Assembly: GCF_025144995.1 (NCBI RefSeq)
Contig: NZ_CP102250.1
Location: 992,001 to 1,056,000, forward strand
Direction: 5' to 3'
DNA: 64,000 nucleotides
Origin: Alistipes indistinctus YIT 12060
GTDB lineage: Bacteria > Bacteroidota > Bacteroidia > Bacteroidales > Rikenellaceae
Part shown: in pieces, positions 26,931-36,133 of the stretch
How the letters are laid out: every line of letters begins with the position of its first letter
How positions within the stretch are numbered: position 1 is the stretch's first letter
Translations under genes and position numbers: made by a program
Notes under the pieces: generated by a model
Told to the model about the DNA's origin: nothing
The model's database searches: none
The model's input: the letters and a program-made list of their open reading frames with translations, nothing else

Positions 26931-26961
26931 CAAAGATAATCAGTTTTTTCTTTATCCCAAA
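26931..26961 (-). promoter_or_regulatory. Consensus promoter of tRNA-Lys
   Basis: On the minus strand TTTG (26961-26958), a 19-base spacer and TATCTTTG (26938-26931) match the Bacteroidota promoter exactly. Transcription would begin a few bases before the mature tRNA end. This is the best promoter match in the window. Confidence 0.85.
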
Positions 26962-27044
26962 AAAATCAAACGTTTTACACAAAGTAAAAGATTCATTTCG
27001 TCTCTCATGCACACATACGGCACGCTTGGAAACGAAAAATTCAT

Positions 27045-27052
27045 TAATTTTG
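27045..27052 (+). promoter_or_regulatory. Candidate -7 element for the sialidase-family gene
   Basis: TAATTTTG matches TAnnTTTG. Its position, 23 bases before the GTG at 27075, supports that start. No good -33 box is visible. Confidence 0.45.
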
Positions 27053-27074
27053 AATACAAATAAAATTTCAGACC

Positions 27075-28292
27075 GTGTTTCTTTCCAACCGTAAAAATTC
27101 CACATTTTGTCCGGGTACCGGAGTCATGCTCATCGGTTTTCTGCTTATTCTTGCTACCGCCGTAGGATGCGGCAGCGACAGGCCGCCGGGCACCGTAATC
27201 TGCCACTACAATCAACAGGACAGTATCTACGTCGGCTCCCCCAGCCTTTGTATCCTGCCGGACGGCACCTACATCGCTTCGCACGATGAATTCGGCCCCG
27301 GTTCCTCGTCCACGACAGCAGCCGTCACCCGGATCTACCGCTCCGAAGACCGGGGCGAACACTGGCGCCCGGTCACACGCCTCGACGGACAGTTCTGGTC
27401 GAATCTTTTCGTGCACAGGGGAATACTCTTCCTGATGGGAACGGACAAAGAGCACGGCAACCTCATCATCCGGCGCTCCGAGGACCGGGGTAATACATGG
27501 AGCTCCCCGATCGACAGCATCACGGGCCTGTTACGGATGGGTGAATATCACACCGCTCCCATGCCGGTAATATCCTACCGGGGACGAATATGGCGGGCCG
27601 TAGAGTGCGCACGTTCCAACACGGATATTTGGGGAAAGCGTTACAGCGCGATGATAATCTCGGCACCGGACAGTGCAGACTTGTTACAAGCCGCCAGTTG
27701 GAGTGTCACAGACAGTTTGCCGTACGATTCGACCTATCTGGACGGGAAATTCGGTGCATGGCTCGAGGGAAATGCTGTCGTCACACCCGACGGGAATGTC
27801 GCCGACCTGCTGCGCGTAGATTATGCTCCGGGACCCGAATACGCCGCCCTGATCCGGTTGCGCGATTCGGTATCATTCGACCCGTTCGACCCTGAAAAAG
27901 ATTTCGTCCGGATGCCGGGAGGAGCCAAAAAGTTTACAGTGCGGTACGACTCTCTCTCCGGCCGCTACTGGTCGTTGGTCAACTATGTCACACAGGAGTG
28001 GGCCGGCAAACAAAATCCCGCATGGGTCAGAAATACCCTGGCGCTATCCAGTTCGCCGAACCTGCAGGAATGGACCGTGCACCGCACCGTGCTGCACCAT
28101 CCCGACATTGCCAAGCACGGTTTCCAATATGCAGACTGGCTGTTCGACGGAAACGATATCGTATTGCTGTCCCGTACGGCTTATGACGATAACGGAACCG
28201 GTGCGCACAACTGCCACGACGCGAATTACATGACCTTCCACCGCATTAAGGACTTCCGTAAGGCCTTGACCGAACAAGCCGGCAACCGGTAA
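27075..28292 (+). CDS. Sialidase-family (BNR/Asp-box) lipoprotein
   Basis: Exported protein of 405 residues. A GTG start at 27075 gives a basic N-region (SNRKN), a hydrophobic stretch and the lipobox TAVGC (Cys32); starting at the ATG at 27126 would leave a signal with no positive charge. The mature protein looks like a six-bladed propeller with Asp-box repeats RSEDRGEHW and RSEDRGNTWSS and the blade motif PSLCILPDGTYIASHDEFG. I do not see a clear FRIP motif or the full arginine triad, so sialidase activity is likely from family but not proven; other propeller glycosidases are possible. It precedes the DUF4886 gene by 29 bases, probably in one operon. Confidence 0.8.
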   Translation: MFLSNRKNSTFCPGTGVMLIGFLLILATAVGCGSDRPPGTVICHYNQQDSIYVGSPSLCILPDGTYIASHDEFGPGSSSTTAAVTRIYRSEDRGEHWRPVTRLDGQFWSNLFVHRGILFLMGTDKEHGNLIIRRSEDRGNTWSSPIDSITGLLRMGEYHTAPMPVISYRGRIWRAVECARSNTDIWGKRYSAMIISAPDSADLLQAASWSVTDSLPYDSTYLDGKFGAWLEGNAVVTPDGNVADLLRVDYAPGPEYAALIRLRDSVSFDPFDPEKDFVRMPGGAKKFTVRYDSLSGRYWSLVNYVTQEWAGKQNPAWVRNTLALSSSPNLQEWTVHRTVLHHPDIAKHGFQYADWLFDGNDIVLLSRTAYDDNGTGAHNCHDANYMTFHRIKDFRKALTEQAGNR

Positions 28293-28321
28293 CCAACCCC
28301 GACGACAAAACTTTTACATTC

Positions 28322-29185
28322 ATGAAGCCCAATCGTTTAAACAGATTTTCGTTATTGTGCAGCCTGATCTGCTACCTGATCGTCTGCTGCCCGCCTACCC
28401 TGACTGCCCAACAGCAACCGCGCGAGGTCGTCCGCATTCTCGCCGTCGGCAACAGCTTCTCCGACGACGGGGTGGAATACCTGGACGAACTGGCCAAAGC
28501 CGCCGGCATCCGGCTGATCGTCGGGAACCTCTACATCGGGGGCTGCTCGCTGGAGCGCCACTGGGAGAACGTCAGCAAGGGACTTCCCGCATACGATTAC
28601 CGCAAGAACTGCGAAGGCGTGCAGTCCAACACCCCCAAGACCTCCCTCCTGTCGGCATTGCAGGACGAACCGTGGGACTACATTACGGTTCAGCAGGTCA
28701 GCCAGAATTCCGGCCTATACGACACCTACTACCCCTTCATGCCCTCCCTGCTGCAATACCTGCGCACACACGCAACCAATCCCGGGGTGCGCTTCGCCAT
28801 CCATCAGGTCTGGGCTTATGCCTGCGATTCCAACCATTCGGGATTTGCGAATTACGACAACGACCAATCCCGAATGTATCGGGAAATCGTCAAAACGGTC
28901 AACCGGGTCTCCCGCAAAGAGCACATTCCGATCGTGATACCGTCCGGCACGGCGATCCAGACCGGGCGCAACCTGATGGGAGATCGGATGACCCGGGACG
29001 GATTCCACCTCGATTACGGACTGGGCCGCTACATCGCAGCCTGCACCTGGTATGAAACTTTTTTCGGGCCGGTCGAAGGCAATCCGTTCCACCCCGAAAG
29101 CGTATCGCCCCGGGAAGCCGCATTGGGCCAACGTATCGCACACACGGCCCTGCAACATCCCGACGAGCCGGGTGTCCTGAAATGA
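28322..29185 (+). CDS. DUF4886 SGNH-hydrolase-like exported protein
   Basis: Protein of 287 residues with a signal peptide (about 1-29, ending TLTAQQ). ILAVGNSFSDDG holds the SGNH-type nucleophile serine, and DGFHLDYGLGRYIAACTWYE carries a DxxH catalytic pair, as in DUF4886 proteins. Members of this group are thought to be esterases acting on glycans. Being 29 bases after a sialidase-family gene, it may be a sialate or glycan O-acetylesterase; that is inference. Between its stop and rnhA (29186-29327) I see a G7 tract but no gene or clear terminator. Confidence 0.85.
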   Translation: MKPNRLNRFSLLCSLICYLIVCCPPTLTAQQQPREVVRILAVGNSFSDDGVEYLDELAKAAGIRLIVGNLYIGGCSLERHWENVSKGLPAYDYRKNCEGVQSNTPKTSLLSALQDEPWDYITVQQVSQNSGLYDTYYPFMPSLLQYLRTHATNPGVRFAIHQVWAYACDSNHSGFANYDNDQSRMYREIVKTVNRVSRKEHIPIVIPSGTAIQTGRNLMGDRMTRDGFHLDYGLGRYIAACTWYETFFGPVEGNPFHPESVSPREAALGQRIAHTALQHPDEPGVLK

Positions 29186-29327
29186 CACAAGCCTCCCAAG
29201 CATCTCCGGACAAAGGAGGGAACACTGCCGCAGGCAAGGGCCCGGACACAAAAAGAAAAGCGTTTCCCTGACAGAACCAAGGGGGGGAGAACGCTCCGGA
29301 TGCCAGAAGAAAAAAGGTAGCGCCCGC

Positions 29328-29801
29328 TCAAAGCAGGCTGCCGGCCTCACCGGCCCGGTACCCCGTATCTTCGATCAGGTCGCCCGACGACGAAGCAGCC
29401 ACGGCCAGCCGGTCGCATCGCTCGTTTTCAGGAATTTCGGCGTGCCCCTTAACCCAGACGAAACGCACGTTATGCCGCCGGTACAGGGCGAGAAACCTCC
29501 GCCACAGGTCGGGATTTTTCTTGTCTTTGAATCCTTTGCGCTCCCAGCCGAAGACCCATCCCTTCGCAACGGCATCGACCACATATTTCGAGTCCGAATA
29601 AACCGTTACGTCGCAGCCGTCGTTTTTGAGCGCTTCGAGCCCGGCGATGACCGCCATCAGCTCCATCCGGTTATTGGTCGTATGCGCATAGCCGCAGCTG
29701 AGTTCCTTGCGGTAAGGGCCGCTCATCAATACGACGCCGTAACCGCCCGGGCCGGGATTCCCCAGCGCCGAACCGTCGGTATACATAGTAATTGTCGCCA
29801 C
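29328..29801 (-). CDS. rnhA: Ribonuclease HI
   Basis: Cytoplasmic nuclease of 157 residues that removes RNA from RNA-DNA hybrids. The four catalytic acidic positions are in [16 protein letters not shown] (Asp), [10 protein letters not shown] (Glu), [11 protein letters not shown] (Asp) and ERCDRLAV (Asp), and the [12 protein letters not shown] loop is intact. The start appears to be GTG at 29801 ([11 protein letters not shown]); the next ATG is only five codons in and would trim the first strand. It lies downstream of the TraR/DksA gene, separated by a terminator. Confidence 0.95.
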   Translation of the reverse strand: MATITMYTDGSALGNPGPGGYGVVLMSGPYRKELSCGYAHTTNNRMELMAVIAGLEALKNDGCDVTVYSDSKYVVDAVAKGWVFGWERKGFKDKKNPDLWRRFLALYRRHNVRFVWVKGHAEIPENERCDRLAVAASSSGDLIEDTGYRAGEAGSLL

Positions 29802-29849
29802 TGTCCGTTTTCTTCTCTTTATGAATGTTACCGTGCCGCAGGCACGAAA

Positions 29850-29872
29850 AAAGAGGGCATACCACCCTCTTT
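29850..29872 (-). terminator. Terminator between the TraR/DksA gene and rnhA
   Basis: AAAGAGGG and CCCTCTTT pair around CATACCA, with a run of A on the plus strand (T on the transcribed strand) at 29846-29851. Confidence 0.7.
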
Positions 29873-29969
29873 ACCGTTTTACTCCGGCATCGCCCGCCTC
29901 GTTTCCCCGGCGCCCGTCCTTCGGCTCCTCACCGGACCGGGCGTATGTCCGGAGACACCGCAGCACCGG

Positions 29970-30353
29970 CTAACGGCGCTCGCCTTTGGCTTCGATGCAC
30001 AACGTTGCGTGCGGTACGATCCGCAGCCGCTCTTTGGGGATCAACTTACCCGTCTCGCGGCAAATACCGTAAGACTTGTTCTCGATGCGCACCAATGCCG
30101 CCTCGAGGTGCTGGATGAACTTCAGCTGCCGCTGGGCCAACCGGCCCGACTCCTCTTTGGAAAGCGTCGCAGCACCCTCTTCCAGCACTTTGAACGTCGG
30201 AGAGGTATCTTCGATGTCGTTGCTCGAAGTGTGGGTGATCGTAGAACGCAACAGGTCGTAATCGGCCTTGGCCTTCTCCAGCTTATCCAGTATTATCTTC
30301 TTGAATTCGAGTAGCTCCTCATCTGAGTACCGAGTCTTTTCATGCTCTGACAT
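29970..30353 (-). CDS. TraR/DksA-family protein with a reduced zinc site
   Basis: Protein of 127 residues. It has a coiled-coil N-terminal half (SDEELLEFKKIILDKLEKAK and the leucine-rich AATLSKEESGRLAQRQLKFI) and the C-terminal DksA fold YGICRETGKLIPKERLRIVPHATLC. Canonical DksA has four cysteines in two CxxC pairs; here only the first of each remains (CRET and CIEA), as in TraR/DksA relatives of Bacteroidota. Such proteins bind the RNA polymerase secondary channel and modulate transcription. It lies 116 bases after ileS in the same direction; TAAAGATA at 30401-30408 could be its own -7 element. Confidence 0.9.
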   Translation of the reverse strand: MSEHEKTRYSDEELLEFKKIILDKLEKAKADYDLLRSTITHTSSNDIEDTSPTFKVLEEGAATLSKEESGRLAQRQLKFIQHLEAALVRIENKSYGICRETGKLIPKERLRIVPHATLCIEAKGERR

Positions 30354-30469
30354 GGCTCAAAAATTTAAATATTCCAGACCATCCTGCGACGATCTTTTTA
30401 TAAAGATAAAATTAATTTCGGAATATACCAACATTTTCGCGCCCGGTCCGGATGAAATTCACCCGGGTG

Positions 30470-33400
30470 TCAGACGCGCTCCACTTTCATTCTCACGGTC
30501 AGTTCATCCAGCTCTACCGGGACGCTTCCCGCCTCATCGAGGGAATCCGCCAGTGCGACGCTCAGGGCCAGCGTCTGTGCAGCGATGTAATCGCCGAACG
30601 ACTCGACGGCTCCTGTCAGCGCTTCATGCCGCTCGATCACCACGCGGATACGGTCGGTCACTTCGAAACCGCTCTCCTTACGGAGATTCTGGATCCGGTT
30701 GACCAGCTCCCGGGCGATACCTTCGCGACGCAGCTCCTCCGTCACAGTAATGTCGAGCGCGACGGTCAGCTTGCCCTCCGTAGCGACCAGCCACCCCGGC
30801 ATGTCTTCCGACACGATATCGAAATCGGCTGCAGTAGCTTCGATCCGCACGCCGTCGATTTCGGCCGTCCAGCGGTCCTCCCGCTCGATCTGCGCGATGT
30901 CCCCCTGCGAAAAAGCGGCCACCAGTGCCGATATCTGCTTCATCTGCTTGCCGTAGCGCGGCCCGAGCGTCTTGAAGTTCGGCTTGATCCGCTTGGTAAT
31001 TACGCCGGTGGTATCCTCGATAAATTCCAGCTCCTTGACGTTTACCTCGCCGAGGATCAATCCCCGAACCGCTTCGATTTCGGCTTTAATAGCCGGGGCA
31101 AGCACCGGGATCACGATCTTCGTCAACGGCTGGCGCACCTTGATATTGACCTTACGCCTCAAGGCCAGCACCATCGACGACACTTTTTGTGCCAAAGCCA
31201 TCATCTGTTCCAAACGAGCGTCCACCAATTCGGCCCGGAAAGCCGGAAAATCGGCCAGGTGCACAGAGGTGTCACCGTGGCGTCCGCTCACCGCATTCAG
31301 GTCGGTGAAGATCCTGTCGGTAATGAACGGTGCGAACGGTGCGGCCAACTGCGAAACGGTCTCCAGACAGGTGTACAGGGTTTGGTAGGCCGCCAGTTTG
31401 TCGGGAGTCATGCCGCCGCCCCAAAAGCGTTTGCGGTTCAGGCGCACATACCAGTTCGACAGGTTTTCATTCACGAAATCCTGGATCGCACGGGCGGCCG
31501 GGGTCGGATCGTAATTTTCGAGCGACTCGGTTACCTCTTTGACCAGCGTATTGAGCAGCGAGATGATCCAACGGTCGATCTCCGGGCGTTCCACCACGGG
31601 AATTTCCGCCTCGCGGCCCGTAAAGCCGTCGACATTGGCGTACAGCGCGAAGAAGCTGTAGGTGTTGTACAGCGTTCCGAAGAACTTGCGCCGCACTTCG
31701 TCCACGCCGTCCACGTCGAACTTGAGGTTGTCCCACGGCTGCGAGTTCGAGATCATGTACCAGCGCACCGCATCGGTACCGTATTTTTCAAGCACCTCGA
31801 ACGGGTCGACCGCATTGCCCAAACGCTTGCTCATCTTATTGCCATTCTTGTCGAGCACCAAACCGTTCGAAATGATATTCTTGAACGCCACGCTGTCGAA
31901 AAGCATCGTCGCCAGCGCATGCAGCGTGAAGAACCAGCCGCGCGTCTGGTCGACGCCCTCGGCGATGAAATCCGCCGGATAAACTTTCCGGAACTTCTCC
32001 CCGCTGAGTTCGAACGGATAGTGCACCTGGGCATAAGGCATCGCCCCCGAGTCGAACCAGACGTCGATCAGGTCGCTCTCGCGCACCATGCGTTCGCCTT
32101 TCGACGAGACGAGCACGATGTTGTCCACATAGGGACGGTGCAGGTCGAACTTATTGTAATTCTCCTTCGAAAAATCTCCTTCGGTAAAGGCCGCGAACGG
32201 ATTTTCGGCCATAAAGCCAGCAGCGACCGACTTGTCGATCTCCGCCTTCAGTTCGGCGACAGAACCGATGCATTTCAGTTCGCTATGGTCTTCGGTCGCC
32301 CAGATCGGCAGCGGGGTACCCCAGTAGCGCGAACGGGACAGGTTCCAGTCCACAAGGTTTTCGAGCCATTTGCCGAAACGGCCGCTACCGGTCGAAGCCG
32401 GTTTCCAGTTGATCGTTTCGTTGAGTGCGATCAGGCGCTCTTTCACGGCTGTCGTCTTGATGAACCACGAGTCGAGCGGATAGTAGAGCACCGGTTTGTC
32501 GGTACGCCAGCAATGCGGATAGTTGTGGGTATGCTTCTCTATTTTGAACACCTTGCCTTCCGCTTTCAGCATCATGCAGATCGAGACGTCGAGCGTCTCG
32601 TCGGCATCGGTCAGCTTCGGATCGTAGGCGTTCTTGACAAAGCGGCCTTCGTACTCGCGGTACGCCTCCGCATCGACATTCGATGCGACGAACGCCGGGT
32701 CCATATCCGCCATCAGGAAGAACTTGCCCGTGCGATCGACCATCGGCTGGCGTTTGCCCGCTTTGTCCACCACCACCAGCGGCGCGATATTCTGCTGCTT
32801 GGCCACCCGGTCGTCGTCGGCACCGAACGTCGGCGCGATATGCACGATCCCGGTACCGTCCTCGGTGGTCACATAGTCACCGGAGATCACCCGGAACGCA
32901 TCGCCCATCGGTTTGATCCACGGAATCAGCGGCTCGTACTCGATCCCGGGCAGCTCTTTGCCGAGGAATTCGCCCGTCACCCGGTACGGAATGTTCTTCC
33001 CGTCGCCGTTGTAGCCGTCCAGATCGAGTTCCTCGTTCTTTTTCGGAAAATAGTTGTGAAACAGGTCACGGGCCAGCACCACTGTAACGGGCTCCCCCGT
33101 ATACGGATTGTAGGTCCGCACCCGTACGTAATGGATACCGGGACCGACAGCCAGCGCGGTATTCGACGGCAGCGTCCAAGGTGTGGTCGTCCAGGCCATG
33201 AAATAGAGGTCGCCCTCCACACCCTCGAACAGCTTTTCGCTCTTTTCGTTGCGGATCACCTTAAATTGTGCGGTACAGGTGGTATCCTTCACATCGCGGT
33301 AACACCCCGGCTGGTTCAACTCGTGGTTGCTGAGGCCCGTCCCGGCCGCAGGCGAATAGGGCTGGATCGTATAGCCTTTGTAGAGCAGTCCTTTTTTATA

Positions 33401-33907
33401 GAGCTCGCTCAGCAGGTACCACAGCGTCTCGATGTATTTGTTGTCGTAGGTGATATAGGGATCCTGCATGTTGACCCAGTACCCCATCTCGCGCGTGAGG
33501 CTCTCCCACTGGTCGGTATAGGTCATCACCTCGCGGCGGCAGGTATCGTTGTACTCTTCGATCGAGATTTTCGTCCCGATATCCTCTTTGGTGATTCCGA
33601 GTTTCTTCTCGACGCCCAGTTCCACGGGCAGGCCGTGGGTATCCCAGCCAGCCTTGCGGTGCACAAGGAAACCGCGCTGCGTCTTGTAACGGCAGATAAT
33701 ATCCTTGATCGTGCGGGCCATCACGTGGTGGATGCCCGGACGGCCGTTGGCCGAGGGCGGCCCCTCGTAAAACACGAACGTGGGGTGTCCCTCGCGCGTG
33801 GATATGCTTTTGCGGAACGTATCCTCAGCGTCCCACTGTTTCAAAACCTCCTGTGTGATCCGGGGCAGGTCCAGCCCCTTGTACTCGTTGAATTTCGAAC
33901 GGCCCAT
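30470..33907 (-). CDS. ileS: Isoleucyl-tRNA synthetase
   Basis: Class I aminoacyl-tRNA synthetase of 1145 residues that charges tRNA-Ile. The HIGH-type signature appears as PSANGRPGIHHVMART (GIHH at 58-61), the CP1 editing region contains WTTTPWTLPSNTALAV, and the KMSKS loop is NKMSKRLGNAVDPFEVL near residue 690. Its length and the lack of a C-terminal zinc finger point to the eukaryote-like clade 2 form, which in other bacteria is tied to low mupirocin sensitivity. I chose ATG 33907 (MGRSKFNEYKGLDLPRITQE); a longer frame to 34057 has no family similarity and would include the promoter. Confidence 0.97.
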   Translation of the reverse strand: MGRSKFNEYKGLDLPRITQEVLKQWDAEDTFRKSISTREGHPTFVFYEGPPSANGRPGIHHVMARTIKDIICRYKTQRGFLVHRKAGWDTHGLPVELGVEKKLGITKEDIGTKISIEEYNDTCRREVMTYTDQWESLTREMGYWVNMQDPYITYDNKYIETLWYLLSELYKKGLLYKGYTIQPYSPAAGTGLSNHELNQPGCYRDVKDTTCTAQFKVIRNEKSEKLFEGVEGDLYFMAWTTTPWTLPSNTALAVGPGIHYVRVRTYNPYTGEPVTVVLARDLFHNYFPKKNEELDLDGYNGDGKNIPYRVTGEFLGKELPGIEYEPLIPWIKPMGDAFRVISGDYVTTEDGTGIVHIAPTFGADDDRVAKQQNIAPLVVVDKAGKRQPMVDRTGKFFLMADMDPAFVASNVDAEAYREYEGRFVKNAYDPKLTDADETLDVSICMMLKAEGKVFKIEKHTHNYPHCWRTDKPVLYYPLDSWFIKTTAVKERLIALNETINWKPASTGSGRFGKWLENLVDWNLSRSRYWGTPLPIWATEDHSELKCIGSVAELKAEIDKSVAAGFMAENPFAAFTEGDFSKENYNKFDLHRPYVDNIVLVSSKGERMVRESDLIDVWFDSGAMPYAQVHYPFELSGEKFRKVYPADFIAEGVDQTRGWFFTLHALATMLFDSVAFKNIISNGLVLDKNGNKMSKRLGNAVDPFEVLEKYGTDAVRWYMISNSQPWDNLKFDVDGVDEVRRKFFGTLYNTYSFFALYANVDGFTGREAEIPVVERPEIDRWIISLLNTLVKEVTESLENYDPTPAARAIQDFVNENLSNWYVRLNRKRFWGGGMTPDKLAAYQTLYTCLETVSQLAAPFAPFITDRIFTDLNAVSGRHGDTSVHLADFPAFRAELVDARLEQMMALAQKVSSMVLALRRKVNIKVRQPLTKIVIPVLAPAIKAEIEAVRGLILGEVNVKELEFIEDTTGVITKRIKPNFKTLGPRYGKQMKQISALVAAFSQGDIAQIEREDRWTAEIDGVRIEATAADFDIVSEDMPGWLVATEGKLTVALDITVTEELRREGIARELVNRIQNLRKESGFEVTDRIRVVIERHEALTGAVESFGDYIAAQTLALSVALADSLDEAGSVPVELDELTVRMKVERV

Positions 33908-33962
33908 AACTATTTTCGGATTCTCGTTGCGTTTGCCGGGAATGCGCCCCGGCGGTAACGGG

Positions 33963-33994
33963 CAAAAATAGGTATTTCCGGGCAGAATATCAAG
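33963..33994 (-). promoter_or_regulatory. Candidate promoter of ileS
   Basis: On the minus strand CTTG (33994-33991), a 20-base spacer and TATTTTTG (33970-33963). Start near 33956 leaves a leader of about 50 bases with a small GCCGGG/CCCGGC hairpin. No T-box features. Confidence 0.6.
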
Positions 33995-34132
33995 AGTAAA
34001 CACAATTCCGGCAACAATAGCCGGGCGTGTTCGAGTGAAAGCAGTGTATCGAATCACTTGTCCTCGATCCGTCAGGAGATCATCGGCCCCAAATGGCGTA
34101 CCGGAGATACTCCTTCGATCCGCCGGGAACTC

Positions 34133-35059
34133 TTACCCGTCCAATTGGTGCATGGGTGAAGAGATCGTGGATTTGTACGAACGTACGACGAAGAAAACGC
34201 CCGCGAAGACGACGAGCGCCCCTACGACCCGTTCCCAGGTCAAATGATCCATATGCAACGCCACCGAGAGGATTGCGGCTCCCACCGGCTGCAGGTAGAA
34301 AAAGACGCTGCTGATCGTCGGTTTGACATAATGCAGGCTGAATATCAACAGGTAATTAGGGCCGAAGGTGGGAATCAGGATCACATAGAAGAACATCCAC
34401 AGCGCTTCGGCGGGCATCGCGGCGAAATCGGTATGGATCATCGAATCGAACCCGAACGGCAACAACATCACCGCAGCCATCGGATAGTACACCCTCAGCA
34501 CCGTGATCGGCCTGTATTTCATGATCAGCCCTTTGAGCCACACCATCGAGAACGACGACGCAGCGATGGCGCCCACGACAAACAGGTTACCCATCAGCTT
34601 CTCGCCCGAAGTGACGGCACCGCCGCCGCTGAGGATGACCAGCAGCGCACCGCCCATTCCCAACACCATGCCAAAAACCTTCATCGGCGTAAACCGGTCG
34701 ATCCCGAAAAAGAAAGAAAAAACCAGCACGAGGATCGGGCCGAGCGTCGCAATGATCGACGCTTCGATGGGACTCGTATGCTGCATACCGATCATCAGCA
34801 GCAGTTTTTTGGCGATGCCCATCAACAGCGCCGCCCCGATGAATTTATAGATGTCGTTCCGGTCGATTTTTTCGATGCCGCCCCAAAAAAGCGAGACCAA
34901 ACCGAGCAGTCCCGCTACTGTAACGGCAAACGTCGCCAGCGCGACAGGCGTGATGTAATGGGGCATCAGTACCTTGTAAAAAGGATAGTTGACCGCCCAC
35001 ACCAGATTGGCCAGCAACAGGCCGAGATGGGCCCGGGTCACGTTCTGTAATTTCACCAT
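34133..35059 (-). CDS. DMT-superfamily (EamA) transporter
   Basis: Inner-membrane protein of 308 residues with ten hydrophobic spans in two EamA repeats (about 8-140 and 155-295). Landmarks are NLVWAVNYPFYKVLM at the start, MQHTSPIEASIIATLGPILV at the end of the first repeat, and LHYVKPTISSVFFYLQPVGAAI in the second. EamA carriers export metabolites such as amino acids; the substrate here is unknown. The ATG at 35059 is used; the triplet before it is a TTG. It is transcribed away from ileS in the same direction, with a 225-base gap (33908-34132) that contains the ileS promoter. Confidence 0.92.
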   Translation of the reverse strand: MVKLQNVTRAHLGLLLANLVWAVNYPFYKVLMPHYITPVALATFAVTVAGLLGLVSLFWGGIEKIDRNDIYKFIGAALLMGIAKKLLLMIGMQHTSPIEASIIATLGPILVLVFSFFFGIDRFTPMKVFGMVLGMGGALLVILSGGGAVTSGEKLMGNLFVVGAIAASSFSMVWLKGLIMKYRPITVLRVYYPMAAVMLLPFGFDSMIHTDFAAMPAEALWMFFYVILIPTFGPNYLLIFSLHYVKPTISSVFFYLQPVGAAILSVALHMDHLTWERVVGALVVFAGVFFVVRSYKSTISSPMHQLDG

Positions 35060-35238
35060 CAAGAGTCTTTTCCGGAAGACCGGTACAAGAAACGCGCCAG
35101 CTCCTGTTTAGAGGTTTGCGGATCCGGACCTTTGGCCGCATGCGGGCATACCCGGACGACCGGGCCTGCCGGCTTTCTCCTGCATCTTTTGTCCCCATAG
35201 CGGACCGACCGGTTTTCCTCACATCCGCCGGACAGGGA

Positions 35239-36024
35239 CTAAGCTCCCGACCGGCGGCCGAGATGCAGGTCGGCTTTGCTCCGCATGCGGGCTGCCCGCC
35301 ACGCGCTGTCGGGATGAGTCGAAAAGAGTTGCATCACCTCGTCCGCTTCGCTGCCACCCTGGCGTGAGATTTGCGTGATCTTCTCCAGTGCGGAAGCCAT
35401 CGCATAGGGATCGTAACCGTTCCGGATCAGGAATCCGAAACTGAAATCGTCGGCCAGCGTCTCCTGTCCCTGCGAAAACTGCGCCGAGGCGTACTGTTCG
35501 GCTATCGAACCGAGTTGGGAGGCGCTCAGCGCACCGAGTGCGCCGCCCACGGCGCCCAGCGCATTGCGGGCCGCCGAAGCGAGGTAGGCTTTGCGCATCG
35601 CACCGATCGTATCGTGATTACGCACATGCCCCATCTCGTGGCCGACGATGGCCATCAGTTCGTCGTCACCGAGGCGGTCCATCAGGCCCGAAAAAACGCG
35701 TATGCTGCCGTCGGCCGTGGCGAACGCATTGACTGCAGAGGTTTTGTACACTTTGAAATTGAGCGGAATGCCGTTGACCGCCACATAGCGCCCGGTCAGC
35801 CGCGCCAGCCGTTCGGCGTACGGATCGCCGGCAGGGGCTACCCGGTTCTGTGCGTCGCAATACCGGACATACTGCGCGGCCATCCGTTGCACCTCGTCAT
35901 CGCTCAGGTCGGCCGCCTTGAGCACATCGACCGTGGCCTGCAGGCCCGGATGCGGCAGGCGTATCCGGGCGCGCGTCACCACGAGCAGGTAGATCACCAA
36001 TGCTATGATAAGGATTTTAATCAT
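35239..36024 (-). CDS. M48-family membrane-anchored metallopeptidase
   Basis: Zinc peptidase of 261 residues. An N-terminal span ([17 protein letters not shown]) anchors it, and the catalytic HExxH is in [16 protein letters not shown] near residue 128, with the third ligand likely the Glu in [14 protein letters not shown]. Relatives such as BepA/LoiP or HtpX control outer- or inner-membrane protein quality. The ATG at 36024 is preferred because the upstream extension overlaps the gcvT leader and lacks family features. It is divergent from gcvT. The 179 bases to the DMT gene hold nothing identifiable. Confidence 0.9.
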   Translation of the reverse strand: MIKILIIALVIYLLVVTRARIRLPHPGLQATVDVLKAADLSDDEVQRMAAQYVRYCDAQNRVAPAGDPYAERLARLTGRYVAVNGIPLNFKVYKTSAVNAFATADGSIRVFSGLMDRLGDDELMAIVGHEMGHVRNHDTIGAMRKAYLASAARNALGAVGGALGALSASQLGSIAEQYASAQFSQGQETLADDFSFGFLIRNGYDPYAMASALEKITQISRQGGSEADEVMQLFSTHPDSAWRAARMRSKADLHLGRRSGA

Positions 36025-36133
36025 CGTCCTTTCGGATGTTTTTCTTTCGGTAAAGGCTATAAAATTAAACGAAAATAGCGTAACTTCGCAAGCAAACCGA
36101 AAAAACGAACCCACAAAACAAACACCCCGTAAC

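Noticed and set aside
30452-33958. A 1168-codon open frame on the plus strand opposite ileS
   Set aside because: It mirrors ileS over its whole length, has no recognisable domain, and is rich in His/Arg/Asp as expected for the antisense of a GC-rich gene.
33908-33994. T-box or other riboswitch before ileS
   Set aside because: The leader is only about 50 bases, has no T-box sequence or antiterminator, and such elements are not expected in this phylum.
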